Positions 19,172 through 27,530 of a DNA stretch of 46,983 nt are shown here, piece by piece. The notes below the pieces were generated by a model, which did no database searches, was not told the DNA's origin, and saw nothing but the letters and a program-made list of their open reading frames with translations. Source of the stretch: Patescibacteria group bacterium (GTDB lineage Bacteria; Patescibacteriota; Patescibacteriia; Buchananbacterales; SURF-54). The stretch lies in the NCBI GenBank assembly GCA_018818885.1, contig JAHIRB010000027.1, forward strand, positions 1-46,983, given 5' to 3'. Within the stretch, counting starts at the first letter, position 1. Each line of letters opens with the position of its first letter. Made by a program: the position numbers and the translations under genes.

Positions 19172-20569
19172 TTAAACTGATTGCCTCCTTTTAACTACTG
19201 CCCACGGTGTTCGTGCCAAAATTGATAAATCTAATTTAAGTGACCAGTTTTCTATGTAAAATGTATCTAGACGAATTTCTTCTTCAAAATCTAGATCTGA
19301 TCTACCTGATATTTGTGCTAATCCAGTTATACCAGGCTTGATGGTAAAAACTCTTCTGTGATGTTTAGCATAATTATTTACTTCTTCGACTTCATGTGGT
19401 CGAGGACCAACTAAACTCATATTTCCATTAAGTACAGAAAATAATTGTGGTAACTCGTCAATACTCCAACGTCTGATAAATTTACCTACTACAGTGATTC
19501 GAGGATCTTCTTTAATCTTGATCATTGGAGAGCCAGCCCGTAAGTTTTGATAAGTTTGTTGAAATTCTTTGTCATATCTTAGTTCATGCGTACCTGCTTT
19601 CATTGAACGAAATTTAATAAAGCTAAATGGTTCACCTTTTTGGCCAACTCTTTGATATTTAAAAAGCACAGAACCTTTTGAATCTATCTTGATGGCTATA
19701 GCAGTCAAAAATAGTATCGGCGATAATAATACTACTAATATCAATGAAATTACAAAATCAAATATTCGTTTTAAAATTCTCCCCCAGCCATCAAGTGGCG
19801 TTTTTTTAATTTCAACAATCGGAACACCAGCAATGGCTTCTATCTGAAGATTAATAAGGCGTGCACCTAAAAGATCGGCCATATATTTAAAGCCAATATG
19901 GTTATCATTGGCAAAATCTACTAGTTTTAATATGTCTTGTCTGGAAGCATCTGTGTTGATATGAATTATTTCGTCAAGTTCTTCTTTTAGTTGCTCAAGT
20001 TCATCAAGTGTTTGATCATTTATTCGATTAATAGTTTTTAGAATTTGATAACCTAAGTTTGGTTTAAGTTGTAGTTCATCGATAACACTTTTTCCTGTTA
20101 TATCATCTCCTATAATTGCTACTTTATGTACACCAACGCCTCTTCTGTAAAGTCTACGTTGAATTAGCCTTACAACCAATCTTTCAAAACTAACAAAACT
20201 AATTGTCAAAAACCAGGTTGCCAGCACAATAAAACGTGAAGAAAATAGTTCGCGTGTAAAAAATAATCCTAAAATCACCGCTAACATTCCAGTTGAACAT
20301 GCTAAAAATACCTTGGAAGTTTCTGTCATTAAACTTCTTGATCCTCCTATTACATACAATCCAGCAATAGCAAAAAATATCAACCAAATTACTGCAATCA
20401 AAAGAGTCCAAATAAAATAATCCCTAAACGCCAGATTAAAAATTATTGGCCTAATTTCTTGAACTGAAGTTAAATAACGTATCCAATAAGCGGTGGTAGC
20501 GGCAAATACTAAAGTTAGATAATCAAGAGGTAATGTGATTGTAGATATGATTAATTCTGCTTTTTTCAT
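19172..20569 (-). CDS. Polyprenyl-phosphate sugar-1-phosphate transferase (exopolysaccharide initiation, WcaJ/WbaP type)
   Basis: N-terminal TM helices, then KRIFDFVISLILVVLLSPI..., KFRSMKAGTHE, RWSIDELPQLFSVLNGNMSLVGPRPH, KPGITGLAQISGRSDLDFEEEI. Confidence 0.92.
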   Translation of the reverse strand: MKKAELIISTITLPLDYLTLVFAATTAYWIRYLTSVQEIRPIIFNLAFRDYFIWTLLIAVIWLIFFAIAGLYVIGGSRSLMTETSKVFLACSTGMLAVILGLFFTRELFSSRFIVLATWFLTISFVSFERLVVRLIQRRLYRRGVGVHKVAIIGDDITGKSVIDELQLKPNLGYQILKTINRINDQTLDELEQLKEELDEIIHINTDASRQDILKLVDFANDNHIGFKYMADLLGARLINLQIEAIAGVPIVEIKKTPLDGWGRILKRIFDFVISLILVVLLSPILFLTAIAIKIDSKGSVLFKYQRVGQKGEPFSFIKFRSMKAGTHELRYDKEFQQTYQNLRAGSPMIKIKEDPRITVVGKFIRRWSIDELPQLFSVLNGNMSLVGPRPHEVEEVNNYAKHHRRVFTIKPGITGLAQISGRSDLDFEEEIRLDTFYIENWSLKLDLSILARTPWAVVKRRQSV

Positions 20570-20633
20570 GCTAAAATTTTACCCTAAAACTTCCTTCTTG
20601 ACAAGGTTTAAAATTTATGATAATATAGTATTT

Positions 20634-21037
20634 GTCTAAGTAAATTTAAATGGTCGCTCTGAATTTTTTCGGAGAGGAAAGTCCGAACACCACAAAAATG
20701 GTAGTGGGTAACGCCCACCCAAATACATGTAAGTGTATTTGAGGACAAGTGCCACAGAGACTATACTAGTTCCGCTTACTCAGGGACCAAACGTGAAAAG
20801 TGTTATGATGTTTTAGGCTGGGATATGGAATTCCATTCAGAATAAGGCTACATAACTCGGCTCGTAGTGATACGATGCTTGTGGTAAACTCTACTTGGTG
20901 CAATGCCAAATTGTTCCCACATATGTGGGGCGGTAGGCAGCATGAGTCTAGCGGCAACGTTAGACCTAGATAGATGACCATTACTCTAAATAAAATTAGA
21001 GAACAAAATTCGGCTTATTAATTTGCTTAGACAAATA
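20634..21037 (+). ncRNA. rnpB: RNase P RNA (bacterial class A-like)
   Basis: GAGGAAAGTCCGAACACC (P4 5' side), GGGTAACGCCCACC, TAGATAGATGACCATTACTCT..., ACAAAATTCGGCTTA (P4 3' side); TTTGTCTAAGTAAATTT pairs with AATTTGCTTAGACAAA as P1. Confidence 0.93.
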
Positions 21038-21255
21038 AAAATACCTTGGGTTATTCAAAGTATTTTTATTTTTTCTAATTATTCTTTTGGCTGTTCAAAT
21101 TCAAGAGTTTTACCAGATTCACTTTCAGTATTTAGAATAAAATCATCAAAACCATCAACCTTGTATCTTTTTAATATTTTTACTGCTCTTTCTCTGTCCT
21201 CTAACGGAGGTACAACAAGTTCTTTATCGCGTTCTGCTCTAGCAGTTGCATGGGA

Positions 21256-21264
21256 GATTGCTTT
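21256..21264. repeat. Target site duplication, left copy
   Basis: GATTGCTTT, identical to 22552-22560. Confidence 0.9.
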
Positions 21265-22551
21265 CACTACTGTCCGATTAAATTTTACCAAAAGCACATT
21301 TGAGGACTATTTTGCCTTTTAATTCTAAATAAAGTCTTGGTTTCTAAGGATAATAAATCAATAATACTTCTTCTAAATAATAAGGTTTCTCTAATCATTC
21401 TAGTAAGCTCTAAGAGTGATTTTTTAAATTTAGTTTGAAATTTAATATAAGCTAATAATAAGTAATAAATCATAGCCACCCAGATTTGGGTTAAGACAGC
21501 ATTCTTGGAAGTTCCTAAGAATGTTTTAATTTTAAGGTTTTGTTTAATCCATTTAAAAAAGAGCTCTATTTGCCATCTTTCTTTGTAGATACTGGCTATC
21601 TGTAATCCAGTTAAGTCAAAATTGTTTGTTAAATAGGAATATTCTTTTTTAGTTTTTTTATCAAAATATCTAACCCCCCTTAATTTATTGGGGTATTTTT
21701 TCTTGGCTTTTCTATCTCCAAACTCAACTATCTCATCAGCAAGAATATTAGGCTCTAAAGTAGTTTTATGCTGTCCGAGAACAACAATATTCTGGTCTTT
21801 TCTTACTCTACTGACAAAGTAAATATTTCTGTCATTAAGTTTTTTCCACCATAGATAATCAATATATGCCCTGTCAAACACTAATATACTGCCTTTTTCA
21901 ATGCTTTCTAAGTTAATTTGCTTAAAAGCAGTAAGATCAGCTACTTTGCCTTCTGTAATATTGATAACTTCAGGAATTGCTGTCCGATTATTCATCAATA
22001 AATGAATTTTCAAAGCACCTTTAAGCTTAGAATATTTAGCCCAATCAAAGACAGTCAAACATAGGCTGATAATAGATGCGTCAAAAGTATAAAGAGGGTT
22101 GTCAAAGCTAAAATTTCTTTCTGGGGTTATCTCTTCGCATTGTTGCAGTAATGAATAAAACAATTTTTCAAATATTTGATAGCTTCTGCGATTATTGGCG
22201 TCAGAGATACTTGATCTGGCTGCTGTGTTCGCCCCTAAATGATACCAAGTTTGACTGTGAAGATTGAATCCTGTTTCAATTTCTCGCAGGCTGTCCTTGC
22301 CCGTAGCTTGAGCGTAAAGTAGAATGATGAATTGATTCCAGGAAGTCATTTTCTTAATATACTTATCTGCTTCATGTTGAACGACAAACTGATTAAATTT
22401 AGCTCTTGGTACAAACTGTAATAATTGATTGAAAATTGTGTTAGAATAACTCATAGGCCCCTAGTCAAGTTAATAGTTAGAGAGTCATTCTAATTATAGC
22501 TTAACTTAGGGGTTTTTTGTTATTTTGTAAAAATTTAATCGGACACTAGTG
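21265..22551 (-). mobile_element. Complete IS4-family-like insertion sequence (1287 bp)
   Basis: Terminal inverted repeats CACTACTGTCCGATTAAATTTT / CACTAGTGTCCGATTAAATTTT and a 9-bp TSD. Confidence 0.92.
21285..22454 (-). CDS. IS4-family-like transposase (DDE, DUF4372-type N-terminus)
   Basis: YTFDASIISL, LVFDRAYIDY, and YKERWQIELFFKWIK matching Y-x2-R-x3-E-x6-K. Confidence 0.92.
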   Translation of the reverse strand: MSYSNTIFNQLLQFVPRAKFNQFVVQHEADKYIKKMTSWNQFIILLYAQATGKDSLREIETGFNLHSQTWYHLGANTAARSSISDANNRRSYQIFEKLFYSLLQQCEEITPERNFSFDNPLYTFDASIISLCLTVFDWAKYSKLKGALKIHLLMNNRTAIPEVINITEGKVADLTAFKQINLESIEKGSILVFDRAYIDYLWWKKLNDRNIYFVSRVRKDQNIVVLGQHKTTLEPNILADEIVEFGDRKAKKKYPNKLRGVRYFDKKTKKEYSYLTNNFDLTGLQIASIYKERWQIELFFKWIKQNLKIKTFLGTSKNAVLTQIWVAMIYYLLLAYIKFQTKFKKSLLELTRMIRETLLFRRSIIDLLSLETKTLFRIKRQNSPQMCFW

Positions 22552-22560
22552 GATTGCTTT
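22552..22560. repeat. Target site duplication, right copy
   Basis: GATTGCTTT. Confidence 0.9.
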
Positions 22561-22629
22561 AGACCATTCTACTTGTGCATGCTCACGTTCATATTTTTTT
22601 ACTTGTGGTGATTCGCGTGTTGACATAAT

Positions 22630-23034
22630 TTAAATTGATTTATTATTTTCGTCAATTGCTTTATTAACTAAGCCATCTGCAATTTTATTATCATGACGTC
22701 TTAAATGAAAGTATCTAACTTTTTTGAAGCCAAGTGACAAGTTCCAAACTTGAACAAATAACGGCCCTAGTGCTTCATTTTTGATTTTGAATTTTTGGTT
22801 AAGTTGACTTTCTACGAGTTCTGAATCCATAAATATATCTACTTCAGTTGCTCCTAATGCTTTTGCACGTTCTAGAGCATAAATAACTGCTTGGTATTCA
22901 GCTTGGTTATTGGTTGCATGCCCTATAAATTTTTCGTATTTATGTTGTTTACCTTCAATTTCGATTACTACCCCAATCCCAGCTGGTCCTGGATTACCAC
23001 GCGCTCCGCCATCAGTAAAGATTTTTGCATACAT
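22630..23034 (-). CDS. Ribonuclease HI family protein
   Basis: IFTDGGARGNPGPAGIG, NNQAEYQAVIYALE, IFMDSELV, RRHDNKIADGLVNKA. Confidence 0.9.
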   Translation of the reverse strand: MYAKIFTDGGARGNPGPAGIGVVIEIEGKQHKYEKFIGHATNNQAEYQAVIYALERAKALGATEVDIFMDSELVESQLNQKFKIKNEALGPLFVQVWNLSLGFKKVRYFHLRRHDNKIADGLVNKAIDENNKSI

Positions 23035-23043
23035 ATGAATACT

Positions 23044-23173
23044 AATTACGAATAAGTACGAATATACAAATCCAACTTGAACATGTATTCATTAAAACTA
23101 GCTTTTTCATATTCGTATATTTGCCCACCTTGACGAGCAAGGCGAGGCAGGTATGGATTTGTAATTCGTAATT
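23044..23173. repeat. Intergenic inverted repeat (TTCGTAATT/TACAAAT family)
   Basis: AATTACGAATAAGTACGAATATACAAATCC ... GGATTTGTAATTCGTAATT. Confidence 0.55.
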
Positions 23174-23174
23174 T

Positions 23175-24893
23175 TTATTTAGATAACTTCAAGTCAATAA
23201 TTTTTAGCTGTAATTCCTGTGAATGATTCCAGACATTTTTGTCTACTTCAAAAACCATATCAATTTTATCTCCAGCTTTTAGTTTATCACACCAATCTCC
23301 AAAAGAAAAACCTATTGTCTTTCTTAAATTATTTGAATTATGGCTTACCATGGCTTTTAAATGATTGCCATTTTTACCGACAGTTCCCACGTCCACAATA
23401 TTTACTTTACGTGCTAAAAATATAGGTTTAGGATTTCCTTCTCCAAATGGTTCAAATTTTGCAAGTTCATTATAAAGATCCCAGGAGATATCTTCTAGAT
23501 CTACTTCCATATCAATACTTAGAACTGGCTGCAAGTCTTTTTTTGTTAATTGCTTGGTAGCTAGTTTTGTAATTTCTTTGATAAACTCGTCTAGATTTTT
23601 TTTGTTAGCAATAGTAAAACCACAAGCCTGTTTATGACCGCCGTATCTTTCTAAATATTTTTTACATTGATCCAAGGCTTCGATAATATTAAATTGTTCG
23701 ATGCTTCTTCCAGAACCAACAAACTCATCTGTGTGATCAGCTATGATTAAAACAGGTCTGTTATATTGATCAGATAAACGACCTGCTACCAACCCAACCA
23801 AACCAGTTGGCCAACCCTTGCCCACTGCAATAATAATTTTTTGTTCTCCAACAGCACCAATTATATTCTTTGCTTCTTCTAAAATCTTTAAAGTCATTTT
23901 TTGACGTTCTTGATTTTTTTGATTAAGTTCAAGTGCAATTTTTTCTGCTTCTTTGGATGATTTTGTGGTTAAGAGCTCGTAGGCAGTACTTGCATGGTCC
24001 ATTCTACCTGCAGCATTAATACGTGGACCAATTTGAAAACCAATAGTATAAGTATCTGCATCATTAATTTGAACTTTTGATACTTCGACTAATTTTTTTA
24101 ACCCGATATTTTGTGTCTTTTTTAATACTACCAGTCCGTATTTTACTAAAGTTCTATTTTCGCCAAGAAGTGGCACCACATCAGTTACAGTTCCTATTGA
24201 AACTAAATCTAAAAGCCATTTTTCAAAACCTTCGTTTAATTTTTCATTTTTTAAATATTTTTTTTGACTTATGACGATTGCCTGTACTAGTTTAAAAGCA
24301 ACACCCACTCCAGAAAGTGATTTAAATGGATACTTTTCAGTTTCAATTTGATGATTAATTACTGCATGCGCTTTTGGAGTTTCTGGAGGTTCGTGATGAT
24401 GATCGGTAATTACTACATCAACACCTCCGTCTTGCAAAATTTTAACTTCCTCTACATTTGATATGCCACAATCTACTGTTATAACTAATTTATTATCAGC
24501 TTTTATGATTTCTTTGGCTGCTTCTATATTTAAGCCATAGCCTTCTGTCTCACGGTATGGTATATATACATCTATTTTGGCTCCCAACTCATCTAGCGTT
24601 TTGTAGAGTACTACTGTAGCAGTCACTCCATCCGCATCGTAATCTCCATAAATTACTATTTTTTGTTTTTTTTCTATTGCTTCAAAAATTCTTTTTACTG
24701 CTTTTTCCATATCGGAAAATAAAAAAGGATCATGTTGATCCTCTCCATAATCTGGAGTTAAAAATTGGTCAATTTCTTTTTGTGTTTTGATGTCTCTATC
24801 TGAGAGTAATTGCAATACAAGTGGATTAATTTCAGGAAATTTACCTATAAGTTGCGCCGAAATTCCAGGTTTTACTAGCCATTTTTTTTCCAT
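23175..24893 (-). CDS. recJ: Single-stranded-DNA-specific exonuclease RecJ
   Basis: IYGDYDADGVTATVVL, VDCGISN, VVITDHHHEPPE, GRINAAGRMDHAST, FVGSGRSIEQFN. Confidence 0.93.
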   Translation of the reverse strand: MEKKWLVKPGISAQLIGKFPEINPLVLQLLSDRDIKTQKEIDQFLTPDYGEDQHDPFLFSDMEKAVKRIFEAIEKKQKIVIYGDYDADGVTATVVLYKTLDELGAKIDVYIPYRETEGYGLNIEAAKEIIKADNKLVITVDCGISNVEEVKILQDGGVDVVITDHHHEPPETPKAHAVINHQIETEKYPFKSLSGVGVAFKLVQAIVISQKKYLKNEKLNEGFEKWLLDLVSIGTVTDVVPLLGENRTLVKYGLVVLKKTQNIGLKKLVEVSKVQINDADTYTIGFQIGPRINAAGRMDHASTAYELLTTKSSKEAEKIALELNQKNQERQKMTLKILEEAKNIIGAVGEQKIIIAVGKGWPTGLVGLVAGRLSDQYNRPVLIIADHTDEFVGSGRSIEQFNIIEALDQCKKYLERYGGHKQACGFTIANKKNLDEFIKEITKLATKQLTKKDLQPVLSIDMEVDLEDISWDLYNELAKFEPFGEGNPKPIFLARKVNIVDVGTVGKNGNHLKAMVSHNSNNLRKTIGFSFGDWCDKLKAGDKIDMVFEVDKNVWNHSQELQLKIIDLKLSK

Positions 24894-24952
24894 AATGAAT
24901 GCATTTTACCACATTTTTTTACAAATTGTAAATTATAGTATAAAATTAGTAT

Positions 24953-25048
24953 ATGAAAATGCGAAGATCTCACAAAGTAGTTTGGACAATTTTAGCAATT
25001 ATGGTGATAATGTCCATGCTTTTATGGACAGTGGCTTTTGCTTTGTAA
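24953..25048 (+). CDS. 31-aa single-TM micropeptide candidate
   Basis: MKMRRSHKVVWTILAIMVIMSMLLWTVAFAL*; basic N-terminus plus hydrophobic helix, opposite strand to its neighbours. Confidence 0.5.
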   Translation: MKMRRSHKVVWTILAIMVIMSMLLWTVAFAL

Positions 25049-25049
25049 A

Positions 25050-26819
25050 TTACTTTTTTAACACTTTCAAATACGCTTCTGTTGGAATATCAACAGAACC
25101 ATGGGATTGCATTTTTTTCTTGCCCTTTTTTTGTTTGCTTAATAACTTTTGCTTACGTGAATAATCTCCACCATATAATTTAGCTGTAACATCTTTTCTT
25201 AATGCACTTATACGTTCAGCAGCTATTACCTTACCACCTATGGCAGCTTGTAGCTTAATAATAAACATCTGTTTAGGAATTGATTCTTTTAATCGTTGTA
25301 CAATTTTTTTACCATCTTTAAATGCTGAATCTTTATAGACTAAAGTGGAGAATGCCTCAACCTTTTCTTCTGCAACTAAAATATCAAGCCTAATGATATC
25401 AGCAGAACGATATTCTAAAAATTCATAATTAAGCGATGCATAGCCAGAACTTACGCTTTTGAGTTGGTCGTAAAAATCAATAATAATACTAGTTAAGGGT
25501 AAATGATAGTGTAAAATACACATCCTATCATCAATATATTCAGTATTTAAATACTCACCTCTTTTTTCTGCTGCCAGCTTCATAATTCCTCCTAGATATT
25601 CTTTTGGAGCAAAAATATCAACTTTCATTGTTGGCTCTAACACTTTATCAATTTGAGATGGATCTGGTAAATCTAAGGGACTATGAATTGTTATTTCTTC
25701 TTTTGTATTTTGTCTAATCACTTTATAAGCAACGCTAGGTACAGTTACAACTAAATCTAAATTATATTCACGCTTTAATCGCTGCTGAATAATTTCTAGA
25801 TGAAGTAGTCCTAAAAATCCACACCGAAAACCAAACCCTAATGCCTTTGAGTTTTCTGGTTCAAAAACTAATGCAGCATCATTTAATTTTAATTTTGACA
25901 TTGCTTCGCGTAATTGAGGATATTCGTTGCCCTCTTTACAAAAGAATCCTGCGAAAACAAATGGAGTTGCTTCTTTAAAACCTGGTAAAGCTTCTTTAAC
26001 ATCTTTACTACATATTGTGTCGCCTACCTTACATTCTGATACTTCCTTTAGCCCCGTTACAATATATCCAATCTCTCCTGATTTTAGAATAGAAGATTTA
26101 TTAAGACTTGGAATAAAATAGCCAACTTCTAAAACTTCTGTTAATTTATTTGTTGAAAACAGTTTAACTTTATCTCCTGGCTTAACAGTTCCTGATTTAA
26201 CTCTAATATATGCAATTACTCCTTTGTATTCATCAAAAACTGAATCAAATATTAAAGATGTAAATATTTCGTCTTTAATCTGTGGTGATGGCACGACTTT
26301 AATAACTCTATCCAAAACTTTTTCTATGTTTTCACCGGTTTTGGCAGAAATTGCGATAATATCTTCTTCTTTACAATCTAAGATATTACAAATTTCTTCT
26401 TTAGTTTTTTTTATATCTGCATTTGGTAAATCAATCTTATTAATGACTGGAATAATTTCTAAATTTTGGTCGATAGCTAAATATAGATTAGCTAGAGTTT
26501 GTGCTTGTACCCCTTGAGTTGCATCTACTAAAAGTACTGCTCCTTCTACCGCAGAAAGTGAACGTGATACTTCGTAAGTAAAATCTACGTGACCTGGGGT
26601 ATCAATTAAATTTAAGGTGTAACTATTGTATTGCATTCTGACTGGCTGCAATTTTATGGTGATGCCTCTTTCTCTTTCTAGATCCATTTGATCCAATAGT
26701 TGATCTTTCATTTTTCTTTGATCAATAGTTTTAGTTAATTCCAAAAAACGGTCAGCCAACGTAGACTTGCCGTGATCTATGTGTGCAATAATGCAAAAAT
26801 TTTTAAGATTATTTTTCAT
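25050..26819 (-). CDS. lepA: Elongation factor 4 (LepA)
   Basis: NFCIIAHIDHGKSTLADR, DTPGHVDFTYEVSRSL, NKIDLPNAD, C-terminal KLYGGDYSRKQKLLSKQKKGKKKM. Start trimmed to MKNNLKNFC. Confidence 0.95.
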   Translation of the reverse strand: MKNNLKNFCIIAHIDHGKSTLADRFLELTKTIDQRKMKDQLLDQMDLERERGITIKLQPVRMQYNSYTLNLIDTPGHVDFTYEVSRSLSAVEGAVLLVDATQGVQAQTLANLYLAIDQNLEIIPVINKIDLPNADIKKTKEEICNILDCKEEDIIAISAKTGENIEKVLDRVIKVVPSPQIKDEIFTSLIFDSVFDEYKGVIAYIRVKSGTVKPGDKVKLFSTNKLTEVLEVGYFIPSLNKSSILKSGEIGYIVTGLKEVSECKVGDTICSKDVKEALPGFKEATPFVFAGFFCKEGNEYPQLREAMSKLKLNDAALVFEPENSKALGFGFRCGFLGLLHLEIIQQRLKREYNLDLVVTVPSVAYKVIRQNTKEEITIHSPLDLPDPSQIDKVLEPTMKVDIFAPKEYLGGIMKLAAEKRGEYLNTEYIDDRMCILHYHLPLTSIIIDFYDQLKSVSSGYASLNYEFLEYRSADIIRLDILVAEEKVEAFSTLVYKDSAFKDGKKIVQRLKESIPKQMFIIKLQAAIGGKVIAAERISALRKDVTAKLYGGDYSRKQKLLSKQKKGKKKMQSHGSVDIPTEAYLKVLKK

Positions 26820-26862
26820 ACTATATTCTAATACTCCGATATTGTACCAAATATTTCTAAAT

Positions 26863-26917
26863 AAAAAAAGGGCCACGCGGTAATGTGGGTTAAGCCCAAT
26901 TGTCATCGCCGCGTGGC
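26863..26917 (-). terminator. Intrinsic terminator/attenuator before lepA
   Basis: GCCACGCGG/CCGCGTGGC stem with T7 tract on the minus strand. Confidence 0.7.
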
Positions 26918-27092
26918 AAGCCGTGTTGGTCCGCTATTTTACTTTTTTCACGTATGATCAAACGTGACAGCAGGTAACCGGATAGTAATCCGGTCTTTGC
27001 GGCTGAAGAAGCCAAAGTGATGAGTCACATGACACCTCTATCTACTTTTGTCAGTACCGCGGCCGCGGAGACTAACACTTCTCAGACCTGTC
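26863..27092 (-). ncRNA. Structured leader/small RNA candidate upstream of lepA
   Basis: Sigma70-like promoter upstream, at least four stable hairpins, and a terminator-like hairpin GCCACGCGG...CCGCGTGGC followed by CTTTTTTTA. Confidence 0.6.
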
Positions 27093-27098
27093 TTAAAT

Positions 27099-27127
27099 AT
27101 CTTACTGGAATCAATGATAGTTGTCAA
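27099..27127 (-). promoter_or_regulatory. Sigma70-like promoter of the lepA leader
   Basis: TTGACA - 17 bp - TAAGAT on the minus strand. Confidence 0.75.
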
Positions 27128-27159
27128 GATTAAAAAATTGTCTAAATTTAGCTAAAAAA

Positions 27160-27219
27160 TCAACGTGCTTCAGAAGCATCGATTGGAGTTTTTATTTTGA
27201 TAAATTTTCTTTTTAGCAT
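27160..27219 (-). pseudogene. Duplicated remnant of the murJ 3' end
   Basis: MLKRKFIKIKTPIDASEAR* versus murJ terminus MFKKKFFKIKTPVDASEAR*; nucleotide similarity also evident. Confidence 0.75.
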
Positions 27220-27284
27220 TTTTATCAATTTTTTTTTGCATTTTGGCAATACGTATGATACTATATTTTAAAGGAGGTGGGGGT

Positions 27285-27461
27285 ATGGAATTTCGAAAAA
27301 TAACAGAAGAACGACTTGAGAAAATGGGATTGACCAATCTACGCCAGACGCTACCAACCATAATGGAAGAAATGATCAAAGATGATTTAATAGAAGCTAA
27401 TGGATTTCCAACCGAAAAAGGAAAAGAACTACTCAAACAATTGGGTGCCAAATTCGATTAA
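27285..27461 (+). CDS. 58-aa uncharacterised protein
   Basis: AAAGGAGGTGGGGGTATG strong SD; MEFRKITEERLEKMGLTNLRQTLPTIMEEMIKDDLIEANGFPTEKGKELLKQLGAKFD*; followed by a hairpin terminator. Confidence 0.75.
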   Translation: MEFRKITEERLEKMGLTNLRQTLPTIMEEMIKDDLIEANGFPTEKGKELLKQLGAKFD

Positions 27462-27488
27462 CAAACTCCAACGCAAATAGGGAATCAC

Positions 27489-27526
27489 ATGAGCCAATAA
27501 AATAATCAATTGGCTCATTCTTTTTC
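27489..27526 (+). terminator. Intrinsic terminator between convergent genes
   Basis: TGAGCCAAT...ATTGGCTCA followed by TTCTTTTTCTTT. Confidence 0.75.
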
Positions 27527-27530
27527 TTTA

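Larger units (their letters stand above)
21079..22626 (-). pseudogene. 83-codon ORF interrupted by the IS4-type element
   Basis: N-part MSTRESPQVKKYEREHAQVEWSKAI (22626 to about 22552) joins C-part (K)AISHATARAERDKELVVPPLEDRERAVKILKRYKVDGFDDFILNTESESGKTLEFEQPKE* in frame once one target-site copy and the IS are removed. Confidence 0.85.

Noticed and set aside
20766-20981. 71-aa minus-strand ORF
   Set aside because: Lies wholly inside the RNase P RNA; conserved RNA motifs explain the sequence.
27170-27451. 93-aa minus-strand ORF
   Set aside because: Antisense to the SD-led 58-aa gene and reads the murJ relic in the wrong frame.
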